From NCBI RefSeq assembly GCF_003020125.1, contig NZ_PYFW01000001.1, positions 2,089,974-2,153,973 of the forward strand: a stretch of DNA of 64,000 bases, in the 5' to 3' direction. The stretch comes from Bradyrhizobium sp. MOS003 (GTDB taxonomy: Bacteria; Pseudomonadota; Alphaproteobacteria; Rhizobiales; Xanthobacteraceae). The translations under genes were made by a program, and so were the position numbers. Positions 10,542 through 19,262 of the stretch are shown here, one piece after another. The notes beneath the pieces were generated by a model. That model saw only the letters and a list, made by a program, of their open reading frames with translations. It searched no databases and had not been told where the DNA came from. Within the stretch, counting starts at the first letter, position 1, and every line of letters starts with the position of its first letter.

Positions 10542-10566
10542 GGAATAGAACGCGCGCCCACGCGTC
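10542..10566 (+). promoter_or_regulatory. Candidate ECF-sigma promoter (GGAAT-N16-CGTC)
   Basis: GGAAT at 10542-10546 and CGTC at 10563-10566 are separated by 16 bases, the geometry of extracytoplasmic-function sigma promoters. It lies 35 bp before the chosen start of the DUF305 gene, the first gene of a run that ends in an ECF sigma and its anti-sigma, so autoregulation is likely. An EcfG-type reading is also possible because the site differs from GGAAC-N16-CGTT by two bases. Confidence 0.55.
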
Positions 10567-10601
10567 ATACCCCCATGCAACCACCTGCATGGGAGTTCAG
10601 G

Positions 10602-11135
10602 ATGCACCAGTTACAGTTTCGCCGCGTCGTTGCGGCGCTCGCGGGCAGATGCCGATGGCCGAGGCCCAGCCTCGGCACGGCGCTCATCGGCGCCCGCATT
10701 CTCATAGCATTCGCACTGCCCTCGCTCGTGCTCGCGCACGAAGACCATCCGGTCGCCCCATCGGTTGCGCACAGCGCGGATGAGCGTGCGTTCCTGGAAG
10801 AGAATGACGCGGCGATGACCAGGATGATGAACGACATGGCGGCCAAGCCGACCGGCGATATCGATCGCGACTTCGTTGCGATGATGAAGCCGCATCATCA
10901 GGGCGCGATCGACATGGCGGTCATCGAACTGCGTTACGGCAAGAACGAACAGCTACGGCGCATCGCCCAGGAAATCATCGTCGATCAGATGCAGGAGATC
11001 GCGGCGATGAAGCTCGCCATCGGCGAGCCTGCATCGGACACGACGCCGGCCCCGACGCAGCCGCCATCGGTTTCCACCGCAAACGTTCATCATCAGGGCA
11101 TGAAGATGGACATGTCCGCCGGAATGAAGAAGTAG
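10602..11135 (+). CDS. DUF305 domain protein, exported
   Basis: A 177-residue protein. An N-terminal hydrophobic segment (residues ~25-45) ending near VLAHEDHP looks like a signal peptide; then comes a DUF305 ferritin-like helical domain with the hallmark MMKPHHQGAIDMA at residues 94-106. The tail is rich in His and Met (HHQGMKMDM), suggesting copper or other metal binding in the periplasm. ATG 10602 has a GGGAG site six bases upstream; an in-frame ATG at 10575 lacks one. It is followed 9 bp later by the beta-propeller gene and belongs to the sigma-factor transcript. Confidence 0.85.
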   Translation: MHQLQFRRVVAALAGRCRWPRPSLGTALIGARILIAFALPSLVLAHEDHPVAPSVAHSADERAFLEENDAAMTRMMNDMAAKPTGDIDRDFVAMMKPHHQGAIDMAVIELRYGKNEQLRRIAQEIIVDQMQEIAAMKLAIGEPASDTTPAPTQPPSVSTANVHHQGMKMDMSAGMKK

Positions 11136-11144
11136 GAGTCATCG

Positions 11145-12626
11145 ATGAAGACGTCGCAAGGCAACCTCATGAAGAGCATTTTCCTGGCAGCCACGATGCT
11201 CGCCACCGGCTCGGCCGCATGGGCAGGGCAGGCGCCGGGCGCGCTCTCCGCCCCCGATATTCCGATCAGCCATCACGATCGCGTCTATGCGGCCGAGCAG
11301 TTCTCGAACACGGTCTCGGTGACAGATCCGGTCGACAACAAGCTGCTTGGTGTGATCCGCCTGGGCGATCCGCAGCCCGGCAATTTCAGTCCGCTTTACA
11401 AGGGCCAGGTTCTCGTGCACGGCATGGGTTTCTCTCCCGATCACAAGACGCTTGCCGTGGTGTCGATCGGCTCGAATTCGGTGACCTTCATCGACACCGC
11501 GACCAACGCGGTCAAGCACACGACTTATGTTGGGCGGTCGCCGCACGAGGCGTTCTACACCCCCGATGGCCAGGAGGTGTGGGTCACCGTCCGCGGCGAA
11601 AACTACATCTCCGTGATCGATGCCAAGAACCTGAAGGAGAAGGCCCGTATCACGACTCCCAACGGGCCGGGGATGCAGATCTTTTCGCCCGACGGCAAGT
11701 ACGGCTACATCTGCTCGTCGTTCAATCCCGAGACCGATGTTGTTTCTGTCGCCGAGCACAAGATCATCGCCAAAGTGAAGCAGGAGAGCCCGTTCTGCCC
11801 GAACATCGCGGCGACGCCCAATGGAAACCAGGTCTGGTTCACGCTGAAGGATGTCGGCCGGACCCAGGTGTTCAACGCGAAGCCGCCGTTCAACCTGATC
11901 AAGACGATCGACACCGGTCCTATAACCAATCACGTCAACTTCGCGCACACGGCCAAGGGCACATTCGCCTATGTCACCGTCGGTGGTCTGAACCTGGTGA
12001 AGGTTTTCCGCACGGACGATTTCTCGCAGGTCGCGACGATCCCGGTCGGTAATCTGCCCCATGGCGTCTGGCCGTCTGGCGATGGCACGCGCATTTATGT
12101 CGGCCTCGAGAACGCCGACGCCCTCGCAGCGATCGACACGGCGACCAACAGCGTGGTTGCGAATGTCCCGATCGGCCAGGCACCGCAGGCGATCGCCTAC
12201 GTTCCGGGCGCGGCGCCCAATCCGGACGACCGCCAGAATCTGCAGCCGTTGGGCGTAGCCGGCCAGGTCGCCCATCTTTCGATGGGCCCCAAGGACGGAT
12301 CGAAGGACGGATCGAACGATGGCGCGGCGCCGACCAGCGTCTCGCTGTTCGACCAGGGCCTGATTCAGATCTTGCAGGCTTCGGTGACAGGACTTCAACC
12401 CAGGCAGAAATACGTGCTTGCGCTGGCGGATCGAGATGATGGAAGCGGCCCGTTGCAGCCGCTTGCGGTCTTCATGACGAATCCGGCCGGATCAGCTATC
12501 GTCAATGCGGCTGGTCCGATCCGCCAGATCGTCGATCAGTCCGCGGCCTCCGGAAAGCGATATCTCGTGATTGCCTCCGGTGATGCGGCCGAGCCCCGCA
12601 GCGCGGTCCAGATCGAGACGCAATGA
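11145..12626 (+). CDS. Secreted YVTN/YncE-type beta-propeller protein
   Basis: A 493-residue exported protein. A signal peptide ends near AAWAGQAPG (residue ~26); residues ~40-360 carry repeated YVTN-type blades (for example NSVTFIDTATNAVKHTTYVG and ALAAIDTATNSVVANVPIG). A low-complexity GPKDGSKDGSNDG linker then leads to a ~110-residue C-terminal domain that is beta-rich and not recognised. The start follows TAGGAGTCATCG. It sits between the DUF305 gene and the ECF sigma gene, so it may be an output or a sensed partner of that sigma system. The molecular function is unknown. Confidence 0.85.
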   Translation: MKTSQGNLMKSIFLAATMLATGSAAWAGQAPGALSAPDIPISHHDRVYAAEQFSNTVSVTDPVDNKLLGVIRLGDPQPGNFSPLYKGQVLVHGMGFSPDHKTLAVVSIGSNSVTFIDTATNAVKHTTYVGRSPHEAFYTPDGQEVWVTVRGENYISVIDAKNLKEKARITTPNGPGMQIFSPDGKYGYICSSFNPETDVVSVAEHKIIAKVKQESPFCPNIAATPNGNQVWFTLKDVGRTQVFNAKPPFNLIKTIDTGPITNHVNFAHTAKGTFAYVTVGGLNLVKVFRTDDFSQVATIPVGNLPHGVWPSGDGTRIYVGLENADALAAIDTATNSVVANVPIGQAPQAIAYVPGAAPNPDDRQNLQPLGVAGQVAHLSMGPKDGSKDGSNDGAAPTSVSLFDQGLIQILQASVTGLQPRQKYVLALADRDDGSGPLQPLAVFMTNPAGSAIVNAAGPIRQIVDQSAASGKRYLVIASGDAAEPRSAVQIETQ

Positions 12627-12666
12627 CACGCCATCGGGCGTCAACGAAAGGCAGGCGGAGCACTCC

Positions 12667-13185
12667 ATGAAGGACATGCTGGTTCAGGTCGAACCGCTGA
12701 TCCCCTCGCTCCGCCGTTATGCGCGCGCGCTGATGCGTGATCGCACAACCGCCGACGATCTGGTTCAGGATTGCCTGGAGCGCGCCGTCAGCCGCTGGCA
12801 TCAGCGGCGTGACGGCAGCGTGCGCGCCTGGCTGTTCACTATCCTCCACAATTTAGCGATCACCCAATTCCGTCAGGCCGCGACGCGGGGAAGGCATATG
12901 CCGATCGATGATGCAGGCGAACGCGAGCTCGCGAGTGCCGCCGCACAGGAGCACAGGCTGATCTACCAGGACGTCCTGAACAAGCTCGCGAGGCTGCCGG
13001 AAGAGCAGCGGGCCGTGCTGTTGCTCGTTGCAGTCGAGGATTTTTCCTACGCCGACGCCGCGAAATTGCTGGATGTGCCGGTCGGGACCGTGATGTCGCG
13101 CCTGTCACGCGCGCGGGAAAGGTTGCAGCAGGAGATGGAGGGGGTTGCACCGGGGAATGTCGTGGAATTGCGGAGCATGAAATGA
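12667..13185 (+). CDS. ECF-type RNA polymerase sigma factor
   Basis: A 172-residue sigma-70 family member with only regions 2 and 4. Region 2 is seen in RRYARALMRDRTTADDLVQD and the following CLERAVSRW; region 4 in LPEEQRAVLLLVAVEDFSYADAAKLL and the recognition helix GTVMSRLSRARERL. ATG 12667 was chosen over an upstream in-frame ATG because it has a GGCGGA site and gives the standard N-terminus. Its stop overlaps the anti-sigma start in ATGA, the usual coupling that keeps the pair balanced. It probably directs transcription from GGAAT-N16-CGTC upstream of its own operon. Confidence 0.93.
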   Translation: MKDMLVQVEPLIPSLRRYARALMRDRTTADDLVQDCLERAVSRWHQRRDGSVRAWLFTILHNLAITQFRQAATRGRHMPIDDAGERELASAAAQEHRLIYQDVLNKLARLPEEQRAVLLLVAVEDFSYADAAKLLDVPVGTVMSRLSRARERLQQEMEGVAPGNVVELRSMK

Positions 13186-13955
13186 GCCAGCGTCCGATCA
13201 CGGAAGATGATCTCCACGCCTTCGTGGACCAGGCACTTGCACCCGAGCGTCGTGGAGAGGTTGCTTCCTATCTGAAAGATCATCCGGATGCCGCCGGGCG
13301 CGTCGCGGCCTTCGCCAGCCAGCGCGAGCAGTTGCGCGGTGCGTTGGCATCGATTGCGGATGAACCAGTGCCGGCCGAACTGAACCTGTCGCACATCATT
13401 GAAGGTCGAAAGCGACGTCCATTGCGTGCATGGATGGCAATCGCGGCGCTATTGCTGGTGAGCATCGGCGGTCTCGGCGGGTGGACCGTGCGCAGCCTGT
13501 TGCAAGGCGGTTCGAACGGATTGTCCGCATTGGCGCAGGAGGCGGCCTACTCCTACGGCGTCTACGCACCGGATCGCGTGCGGCCGGTCGAAATACGTGC
13601 TTCCGACAGTGCCGAGCTCACGCAATGGGTGTCCGGCCGGCTGAAGCGGGCGGTCAAGGTGCCTGATCTCTCCACGTCGGGCTATCGGCTGATGGGAGGG
13701 CGCTTGGTTGCGACCTCGCATGGTCCGGCCGCGATGTTCATGTATGACGATGATCAGGGCGATCGTCTCGTCATGCTGACACGTCCAATGAACAGCGGCA
13801 GTCAGGATGCGCCGATGATGCCGCACGCGGCCGGCGATATCGCGGGCTTCGCGTGGGCGGATCGCGGTATGGGCTATACGCTCGTCGGCCAGCTTCCGGG
13901 GGATACCCTGAGGCCGATCGCAAACGAGATCCGCAAACAGGCGGGACCGATCTAG
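13182..13955 (+). CDS. Transmembrane anti-sigma factor
   Basis: A 257-residue single-pass protein. Residues 1-75 form a cytoplasmic anti-sigma-type helical domain (ITEDDLHAFVDQALAPERR) without the HxxxCxxC zinc motif. A membrane helix spans about 83-103 (AWMAIAALLLVSIGGLGGW), and ~150 residues are periplasmic. The C-terminal portion (DIAGFAWADRGMGYTLVGQL) is typical of anti-sigma factors paired with ECF sigmas in rhizobia. It overlaps the sigma gene by 4 bases. A periplasmic signal acting on the C-terminal domain would release the sigma factor. Confidence 0.88.
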   Translation: MSQRPITEDDLHAFVDQALAPERRGEVASYLKDHPDAAGRVAAFASQREQLRGALASIADEPVPAELNLSHIIEGRKRRPLRAWMAIAALLLVSIGGLGGWTVRSLLQGGSNGLSALAQEAAYSYGVYAPDRVRPVEIRASDSAELTQWVSGRLKRAVKVPDLSTSGYRLMGGRLVATSHGPAAMFMYDDDQGDRLVMLTRPMNSGSQDAPMMPHAAGDIAGFAWADRGMGYTLVGQLPGDTLRPIANEIRKQAGPI

Positions 13956-14010
13956 TTTCAGAAACCGGGAAACGGGTCCGCGCATTGGCGCGAACCCCGA
14001 TCGCGAAGCC

Positions 14011-14460
14011 TCAATCCAGCAGCTTGGTGTCGTCGGGCGCCTGCGGTGGGGTCTTGATCGCGATGGCCTTGACCTGTCCGCTGATCGGCTTGGTGCCGCC
14101 ATGCGGCGTGCCCTTCGGGATGATGACGAGGTCGCCCGGCTTGACCGTCACTTCCTTGTCGCCGAGCCAGATCGTGCCGGTGCCGTCCAGGATGTACTGG
14201 ATCTCGTTGGTGTTGGGATGCATGTGCTTGGGCACGTTGCCGACCTGGATCGAGATCGTGGCGCCGTCGGCGCTCGCGAACATTTTCGAGCGATAGCCGA
14301 CATTGTTGGCGGCCCCGAGCGCATCGCCTTCCGCCTCGCCGGTGTGGATGATCTGCGCGGTGATGTTCTCGGCGGCCAGCGCCGGCCGGAGCAGCTGGTT
14401 CGCGCCGCCTCCGGCGGCAAAGGCGGCGGCGATCGACAGCCCGATTGCAAGGCGATTCAT
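14011..14460 (-). CDS. Exported small cupin-domain protein
   Basis: A 149-residue protein with a signal peptide (cleavage likely after ALAA, residue ~30) and a single cupin barrel. Probable metal ligands are H79 and H81 in KHMHPNTNE, E86, and H120 in PKGTPHGG. It is transcribed towards the anti-sigma gene and separated from it by 55 bp. Single-domain exported cupins of this size have no single established reaction. The start has GGGGAGGATCATCC just before it. Confidence 0.85.
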   Translation of the reverse strand: MNRLAIGLSIAAAFAAGGGANQLLRPALAAENITAQIIHTGEAEGDALGAANNVGYRSKMFASADGATISIQVGNVPKHMHPNTNEIQYILDGTGTIWLGDKEVTVKPGDLVIIPKGTPHGGTKPISGQVKAIAIKTPPQAPDDTKLLD

Positions 14461-14598
14461 GGATGATCCTCCCCATCATGAGTTTGTTGTTGTAGCCGCA
14501 TGCTATTGCGCCAAAAGGCCGATGGCCAGTGCTTTAGGCCGCGCTTCTCAAGCCCGTCCCGCTGCTCTATGGTGCCGCCGGCCGAACGGAGGAAACCA

Positions 14599-15621
14599 AT
14601 GAAGAACACGATTGCCAGGCTCGCCGGCGCGCTGCTGGCGCTGACGCTCACCGCCGGATTTGCCGCAGCGCAAAGCAAGGTCACCATCGCGGTCGGCGGC
14701 GGCTCCTGCCTGTGCTATCTGCCGACGGTGCTGGCCAAGCAGCTCGGCGAGTACGACAAGGCCGGCCTCAGTGTCGAACTGGTCGACCTCAAGGGCGGCT
14801 CGGACGCGCTCAAAGCCGTGCTCGGCGGCAGCGCCGACGTGGTCTCCGGTTATTTCGACCATTGCGTCAATCTGGCCGCCAAGAAGCAGGAACTCCAGGC
14901 TTTCGTGGTCTATGACCGCTATCCCGGCCTCGTGCTCGTGGTCGCGCCCTCGCGTACCAACGACATCAAGTCGGTCAAGGATCTCGCCGGCAAGAAGGTC
15001 GGCGTCAGCGCGCCCGGCTCCTCCACCGACTTCTTCCTGAAATACATGCTCAAGAAGAATGGTGTCGATCCCACCAGCGCCGCCGTGATCGGCGTCGGCC
15101 TCGGTGCCACCGCGGTCGCCGCGATGGAGCAGGGCCAGATCGATGCCGCCGTAATGCTCGACCCCTCCGTCACCGTGCTGCAGGGAAGCCACAAGGATCT
15201 GCGCATCCTCTCCGACACCCGCACGCAGAAGGACACGCTCGAGACGTTTGGCGGCGAATATCCCGGCGGCGCGCTGTACTCGACCGCGGCCTGGGTTGCC
15301 AAGCACGAGAAGGAGACGCAGGCTCTCACCAACGCGATCCTCGCCACGCTCGCCTGGATCCATTCGCACAGCCCTGAGGAGATCATGGCGAAGATGCCGG
15401 AGGAGACGGTCGGCAAGAACAAGGAACTCTATCTCGCCGCGCTGAAGAACACGATCCCGATGTTCTCCGAGACCGGCAAGATGGACCCGAAGGGCGCGGA
15501 CGCCGTGCTCGCGGTGTTCAGCGTCGGCTCGCCCGAGGTGGCCAACGCCAAGATCGACGTCAGCAAGACCTTCACCAACAAATACGTCGAGCAAGCCAAG
15601 ACGACGGGGAGCGCCAAATAG
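14599..15621 (+). CDS. NMT1/THI5-type ABC substrate-binding protein
   Basis: A 340-residue periplasmic binding protein with a signal peptide ending near TAGFAAAQ. The body is an NMT1/SsuA-like fold; the N-terminal ligand loop is GGGSCLCYLPTVLAKQLG. ATG 14599 follows CGGAGGAAACCA, and the in-frame sequence upstream of it is not coding-like. No permease or ATPase adjoins it. The nearest pair without a binding protein is at 8900-10503, the same family, so I infer they once formed one locus. Ligand unknown. Confidence 0.9.
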   Translation: MKNTIARLAGALLALTLTAGFAAAQSKVTIAVGGGSCLCYLPTVLAKQLGEYDKAGLSVELVDLKGGSDALKAVLGGSADVVSGYFDHCVNLAAKKQELQAFVVYDRYPGLVLVVAPSRTNDIKSVKDLAGKKVGVSAPGSSTDFFLKYMLKKNGVDPTSAAVIGVGLGATAVAAMEQGQIDAAVMLDPSVTVLQGSHKDLRILSDTRTQKDTLETFGGEYPGGALYSTAAWVAKHEKETQALTNAILATLAWIHSHSPEEIMAKMPEETVGKNKELYLAALKNTIPMFSETGKMDPKGADAVLAVFSVGSPEVANAKIDVSKTFTNKYVEQAKTTGSAK

Positions 15622-15651
15622 CTGGCGCGAAGGCGTGCTAGTCGCCCCCTC

Positions 15652-16356
15652 ATGACGTCACCGATCATCCATCGCGTCACGACGCTCGATCTTGCCGTTC
15701 GGCCGATCGCCTGGCCGTTCGCGGAAGAGCGTCGCGACGAGATCGCGGCTCATTTCGCCGAGAAGCAGCGCGAGCGGCCGAAGATCTGGAACGGCCGCGT
15801 CCTGATCGGGCGAGATCCTGTGTTCACCAACGGCCATTTCGCCGCGACCTATTTCGAGACCGATTTTGCGAGCTTCCTCGCCTGGCGCGACTGGGGCTTT
15901 CCCGGCGCTCCCGTGTTCAACGGTTTCGGCATGGGCGCGCTGCGCACGTCCGATGGTGCCTTCGTGATGGGCGAGATGGCGCAGCACACCGCGAATGCAG
16001 GCCGCATCTATTTCCCATCGGGCACGCCCGATCTCGACGACGTCAGGGGTGGCACGCTCGACATACCCGGCAGCGTCATCCGCGAGCTCGAGGAGGAGAC
16101 CGGCCTGACGGCGGCGCACTATCGCGCCGAGCCGGACTGGCATTGCGTTGTCACCGGTCCCACGATCGCGATGATGCAGGTGCTCAACCTGGATATGTCA
16201 GGCGAAGAAGCGCGCGCCCGGATCGAGGCCAACCTCGCCCGCGAGGACGAGCCCGAATTGTCGGCCATCCATCTCGTGCGCGGGGTCGGCGACATCACGC
16301 CGACCATGCCGCGATTTGTCACGGCCTTCGTCGAGCAGCAGTTCGCCTCGCGCTGA
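15652..16356 (+). CDS. Nudix hydrolase-like protein
   Basis: A 234-residue protein with the second half of the Nudix box intact: RELEEETGL (R144 to L152), giving REUXEEXGU. The first half is degenerate: the position of the conserved Gly is Asp and that of the first Glu is Leu (segment DVRGGTLDIPGSVI). It probably still binds Mg and hydrolyses a nucleoside diphosphate derivative, but substrate class is uncertain. It stands alone 30 bp after the binding-protein gene and about 90 bp before the liv-type operon. Confidence 0.82.
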   Translation: MTSPIIHRVTTLDLAVRPIAWPFAEERRDEIAAHFAEKQRERPKIWNGRVLIGRDPVFTNGHFAATYFETDFASFLAWRDWGFPGAPVFNGFGMGALRTSDGAFVMGEMAQHTANAGRIYFPSGTPDLDDVRGGTLDIPGSVIRELEEETGLTAAHYRAEPDWHCVVTGPTIAMMQVLNLDMSGEEARARIEANLAREDEPELSAIHLVRGVGDITPTMPRFVTAFVEQQFASR

Positions 16357-16449
16357 CGCGCAAGGCTTGACATCCCGGCGTTCAGCCCATGTGATGGGGA
16401 AAAGCAAAAGCAAAAAGATTGCAATGCACAATCGTCCAGGGAGGTTTTG

Positions 16450-17760
16450 ATGCGCCTGCGCATGGCTGCCCGCTTGGTACGTGGGCTGTTGGTCGCGATA
16501 TCGGCGACTGGCTTGATGGCTTCGGCCGAGGCTCAGGAAAAGAAAATCAAGATCGGCGTTGTGTTCGACCTGACCGGGCCTCTTGCGGGCGGCGGGTCTG
16601 AGCTCGGCTATATCGGCGCAAAAATCATCCTCGACCATTTCGCCAAGACCGGCGTCGAGGGTTACAAGATCGAGGCCGTTTACGCCGATGCGCAGAGCAA
16701 GCCTGACATCGCGATCAACGAATCCGTCCGCCTGCTCGAGCAGGAGAAGGTGGACATGGTGCTCGGCTTCTTCTCCTCGGCGCAATGCGTGCCGGTGGCA
16801 GCCCGCGTCGAGCAGCTCAAGAAGTTCATGTGGATGACGACCTGCATCTCGTCCGCCGTGTTCAACGACAAGGGCTACAAATACGTCTTCCGCCCGCAGG
16901 CGAGCGGCGATCAGTTCGGCATGATGACGATGGATTTCATCGCGCAGAACGCCAAGGCGAAGTTCGACAAGGAGCCGAAGGACCTGCGCGTCGCCATCAT
17001 CCACGAGGACGGCGCCTATGGCGTCGACGTCTCCAGGGGCAACGAGGCCGGTGCGAAGAAGGCGGGCTTCAACGTCGTGATGAAGGAGGGCTATTCGGCC
17101 ACCGCGCCTGATCTGTCCGCACTGGTGACAAAATTGAAGCGCGCCAAGCCCGACGTGATCTTCCACACCGGCTACAACCCCGACATCACGTTGCTGTTGC
17201 GCCAGGCCCGCGAGCAGGGCTTGAAGTTCGGCGCGTTGATGGGGCATGGCGCAGGTTACGGCGTCTACGAGAAACTGAAGGAAGGCATGGGTGCCGACGC
17301 CACCTACATCTTTAACACCGACCCGATCTCGATCTGGCTCGCCAACCAGAAGACGATGGATCCGAAGCTTCCGGCCGTGATCAAGATGGTCGGCGAGGAG
17401 TTCGACAAGATCAGGCCGGGCGTCGCCATCCGATCGGCGCATGTCGGCATCGGCGCGTCCAATACCTTCGTGTTCATGAATGATGTCCTGCCCCGCGCGA
17501 TCAAGAAGTATGGCGGGGTCGATCCTGATGCGCTGCGCAAGGCCGCGCTCGACACCGACATCCCCGAAGGCGGCACCATGCTCGGCTTCGGCGTCAAGTT
17601 CTACGGCGAGGGCACGCCGATGTCGGGCCAGAACGAACGCTCGTTCCCGGTCGTGATCCAGTACATCGACGACAAGTCCTCGGTGGTGTGGCCCAAGAGT
17701 CAGGCGCAGCGCGACGCCGTCCTGCCGCTGCCCAAGGGTACCACCTACAGCAACCAGTAA
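16450..17760 (+). CDS. Branched-chain-type ABC transporter substrate-binding protein (system 1)
   Basis: A 436-residue periplasmic protein of the LivK/Peripla_BP_6 family. The signal peptide ends near MASAEAQ; mature protein begins KKIKIGVVFDLTGPLAGGG. ATG 16450 has GGGAGG six bases upstream; a TTG one codon earlier is less likely. It is the first gene of a K-G-F-H-M run. It is clearly paralogous to the orphan protein at 51566-52876 (shared ALIHEDG/AIIHEDG, LVTKLKRAK and GYNPDIT segments). Ligand may be an amino acid, but many family members bind aromatic or other compounds. Confidence 0.92.
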   Translation: MRLRMAARLVRGLLVAISATGLMASAEAQEKKIKIGVVFDLTGPLAGGGSELGYIGAKIILDHFAKTGVEGYKIEAVYADAQSKPDIAINESVRLLEQEKVDMVLGFFSSAQCVPVAARVEQLKKFMWMTTCISSAVFNDKGYKYVFRPQASGDQFGMMTMDFIAQNAKAKFDKEPKDLRVAIIHEDGAYGVDVSRGNEAGAKKAGFNVVMKEGYSATAPDLSALVTKLKRAKPDVIFHTGYNPDITLLLRQAREQGLKFGALMGHGAGYGVYEKLKEGMGADATYIFNTDPISIWLANQKTMDPKLPAVIKMVGEEFDKIRPGVAIRSAHVGIGASNTFVFMNDVLPRAIKKYGGVDPDALRKAALDTDIPEGGTMLGFGVKFYGEGTPMSGQNERSFPVVIQYIDDKSSVVWPKSQAQRDAVLPLPKGTTYSNQ

Positions 17761-17787
17761 CGGGCGCGGGGCAACGGAGGGGCGGCG

Positions 17788-18558
17788 GTGCTGGAAGTCA
17801 GTGGGCTGGTGAAGCGGTTCGGCGGCTTCACCGCCGTCAACAATGTGTCGTTTCGGGTCGATCAGGGTGAGATCCTCGGCCTGATCGGGCCGAACGGTTC
17901 GGGCAAGAGCACGATCTTCAACATGCTCTCCGGCACGCTGGCGCCGACGTCGGGCTCGATCCTGTTCGACGGCTCGGAGATCGCGGGCCTCGCACCGCAC
18001 CGGATCATCAACAGCGGCGTCGGCCGCACCTTCCAGATTCCGCGGCCGTTCCGCCGCCTGACCATTTTCGAGAACGTCGCGCTCGCCGGCTTTTACGGCC
18101 AGGGCCGCCATAGCCGTGCCAGGGCGGAGGAGGCGGCCGAACGATCGCTGGCGATGGTCGGCCTGCCGACCGATCGCCATGCCAGCGTCGATGGCCTTGG
18201 CGCGGCCGGGCTGAAGAAACTCGAACTGGCGAAAGCCCTCGCGACTGCGCCAAAGCTGCTGCTTGCGGATGAGAGCCTCGGCGGTCTCGACGAAACCGAA
18301 ATGGACCAGGCCGCCGACATGCTGCGCAATATCCGCGACGAGCTCGGCATCACCATCATCTGGGTCGAGCACATCATGGGCGTCTTGATGCGCGTCGTCG
18401 ACCGCGTCATGGTGCTCGATCACGGCGAGAAGATATCGGAAGGCCTGCCGAGCGCGGTCGCGGGCGATCCGCGCGTCATCGAGGTCTATCTCGGCACCGA
18501 TGCCGAGACCACGCAGGCCGCGGCGGCCGAAGCGCGCCGCCGCGCGGGAGGCGCCTGA
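17788..18558 (+). CDS. LivG-type ABC ATP-binding protein (system 1)
   Basis: A 256-residue ATPase starting with GTG behind CGGAGGGGCGGCG. Walker A GPNGSGKSTI is intact. The signature region reads LGAAGLKKLELAKAL rather than LSxGQ, and Walker B reads LLLADESLGGLD, with Ser in place of the usual Pro of DEP. These changes keep the catalytic Glu but alter the signature. Such signature drift is seen in some LivG proteins, where the LivF partner keeps a canonical motif. It overlaps livF in TGATG. Confidence 0.9.
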   Translation: MLEVSGLVKRFGGFTAVNNVSFRVDQGEILGLIGPNGSGKSTIFNMLSGTLAPTSGSILFDGSEIAGLAPHRIINSGVGRTFQIPRPFRRLTIFENVALAGFYGQGRHSRARAEEAAERSLAMVGLPTDRHASVDGLGAAGLKKLELAKALATAPKLLLADESLGGLDETEMDQAADMLRNIRDELGITIIWVEHIMGVLMRVVDRVMVLDHGEKISEGLPSAVAGDPRVIEVYLGTDAETTQAAAAEARRRAGGA

Positions 18559-19262
18559 TGCTGGAGCTCCGCGGCGTCAATGCCGGCTACGGCACGTTCC
18601 AGGCGCTGTTCGACGTCGATCTCGACGTCAAGGCCGGCGAAGCCGTTGGCGTCATCGGTCCCAATGGCGCCGGCAAGACCACCCTGATGCGCGTCATCTC
18701 CGGCCTGATCCGACCCTCGCGCGGCTCGATCCGGATGGAGGGCACCGACGTCGGGGCAACGCCGCCGCACAAGATCGTCAGCCTCGGCATTGCGCATGTG
18801 CCGGAGAACCGGCGACTGTTTCCGCAGCTCTCGGTCGACGACAATCTCAAGATGGGCGCCTTCATGAAGGAGGCGCGCAGCCGCTATGCCGAGCGGCTCG
18901 AGGTCGTGTTCGGCCTGTTTCCGCGCCTGAAGGAGCGCCGCCACCAGATGGCCGGAACCATGTCCGGCGGCGAGCAGCAGATGTGCGCGATCGGCCGCGC
19001 CCTGATGTCCAATCCAAAGCTGCTGCTGCTCGACGAGCCCTCGGCCGGCCTGGCGCCGGTCGTGGTGCAGCAGGTGTTCGAGCTGGTGAAGCGGATTCGC
19101 ACCAGCGGGCTGACGGTGCTGATCGTCGAGCAGAACGTGCAGCAGGTGCTGAAAGTGGTCGATCGCGCCTATTTGATCGAGGCGGGCACGATCCGGGCAT
19201 CCGGCACGTCCGCGGAGATGCTGGCAAGCGACACGGTCAGGGAAGCTTATCTCGGGGTGTGA
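18558..19262 (+). CDS. LivF-type ABC ATP-binding protein (system 1)
   Basis: A 234-residue ATPase with the normal LivF length. Walker A GPNGAGKTTLM, signature MSGGEQQMCAIGRALM and Walker [14 protein letters not shown] are canonical. Its start overlaps the livG stop and its own stop overlaps the next start (GTGATGG), so the whole run is translationally coupled. It would pair with the degenerate LivG partner to power import. Confidence 0.93.
   Translation: MLELRGVNAGYGTFQALFDVDLDVKAGEAVGVIGPNGAGKTTLMRVISGLIRPSRGSIRMEGTDVGATPPHKIVSLGIAHVPENRRLFPQLSVDDNLKMGAFMKEARSRYAERLEVVFGLFPRLKERRHQMAGTMSGGEQQMCAIGRALMSNPKLLLLDEPSAGLAPVVVQQVFELVKRIRTSGLTVLIVEQNVQQVLKVVDRAYLIEAGTIRASGTSAEMLASDTVREAYLGV

Noticed and set aside
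16198..18423. 741-codon open frame on the reverse strand
   Set aside because: It covers the Nudix, livK and livG genes in antisense; its sequence is the low-complexity Asp/Arg/Gly-rich composition typical of high-GC shadow frames, while the forward genes have clear domains.
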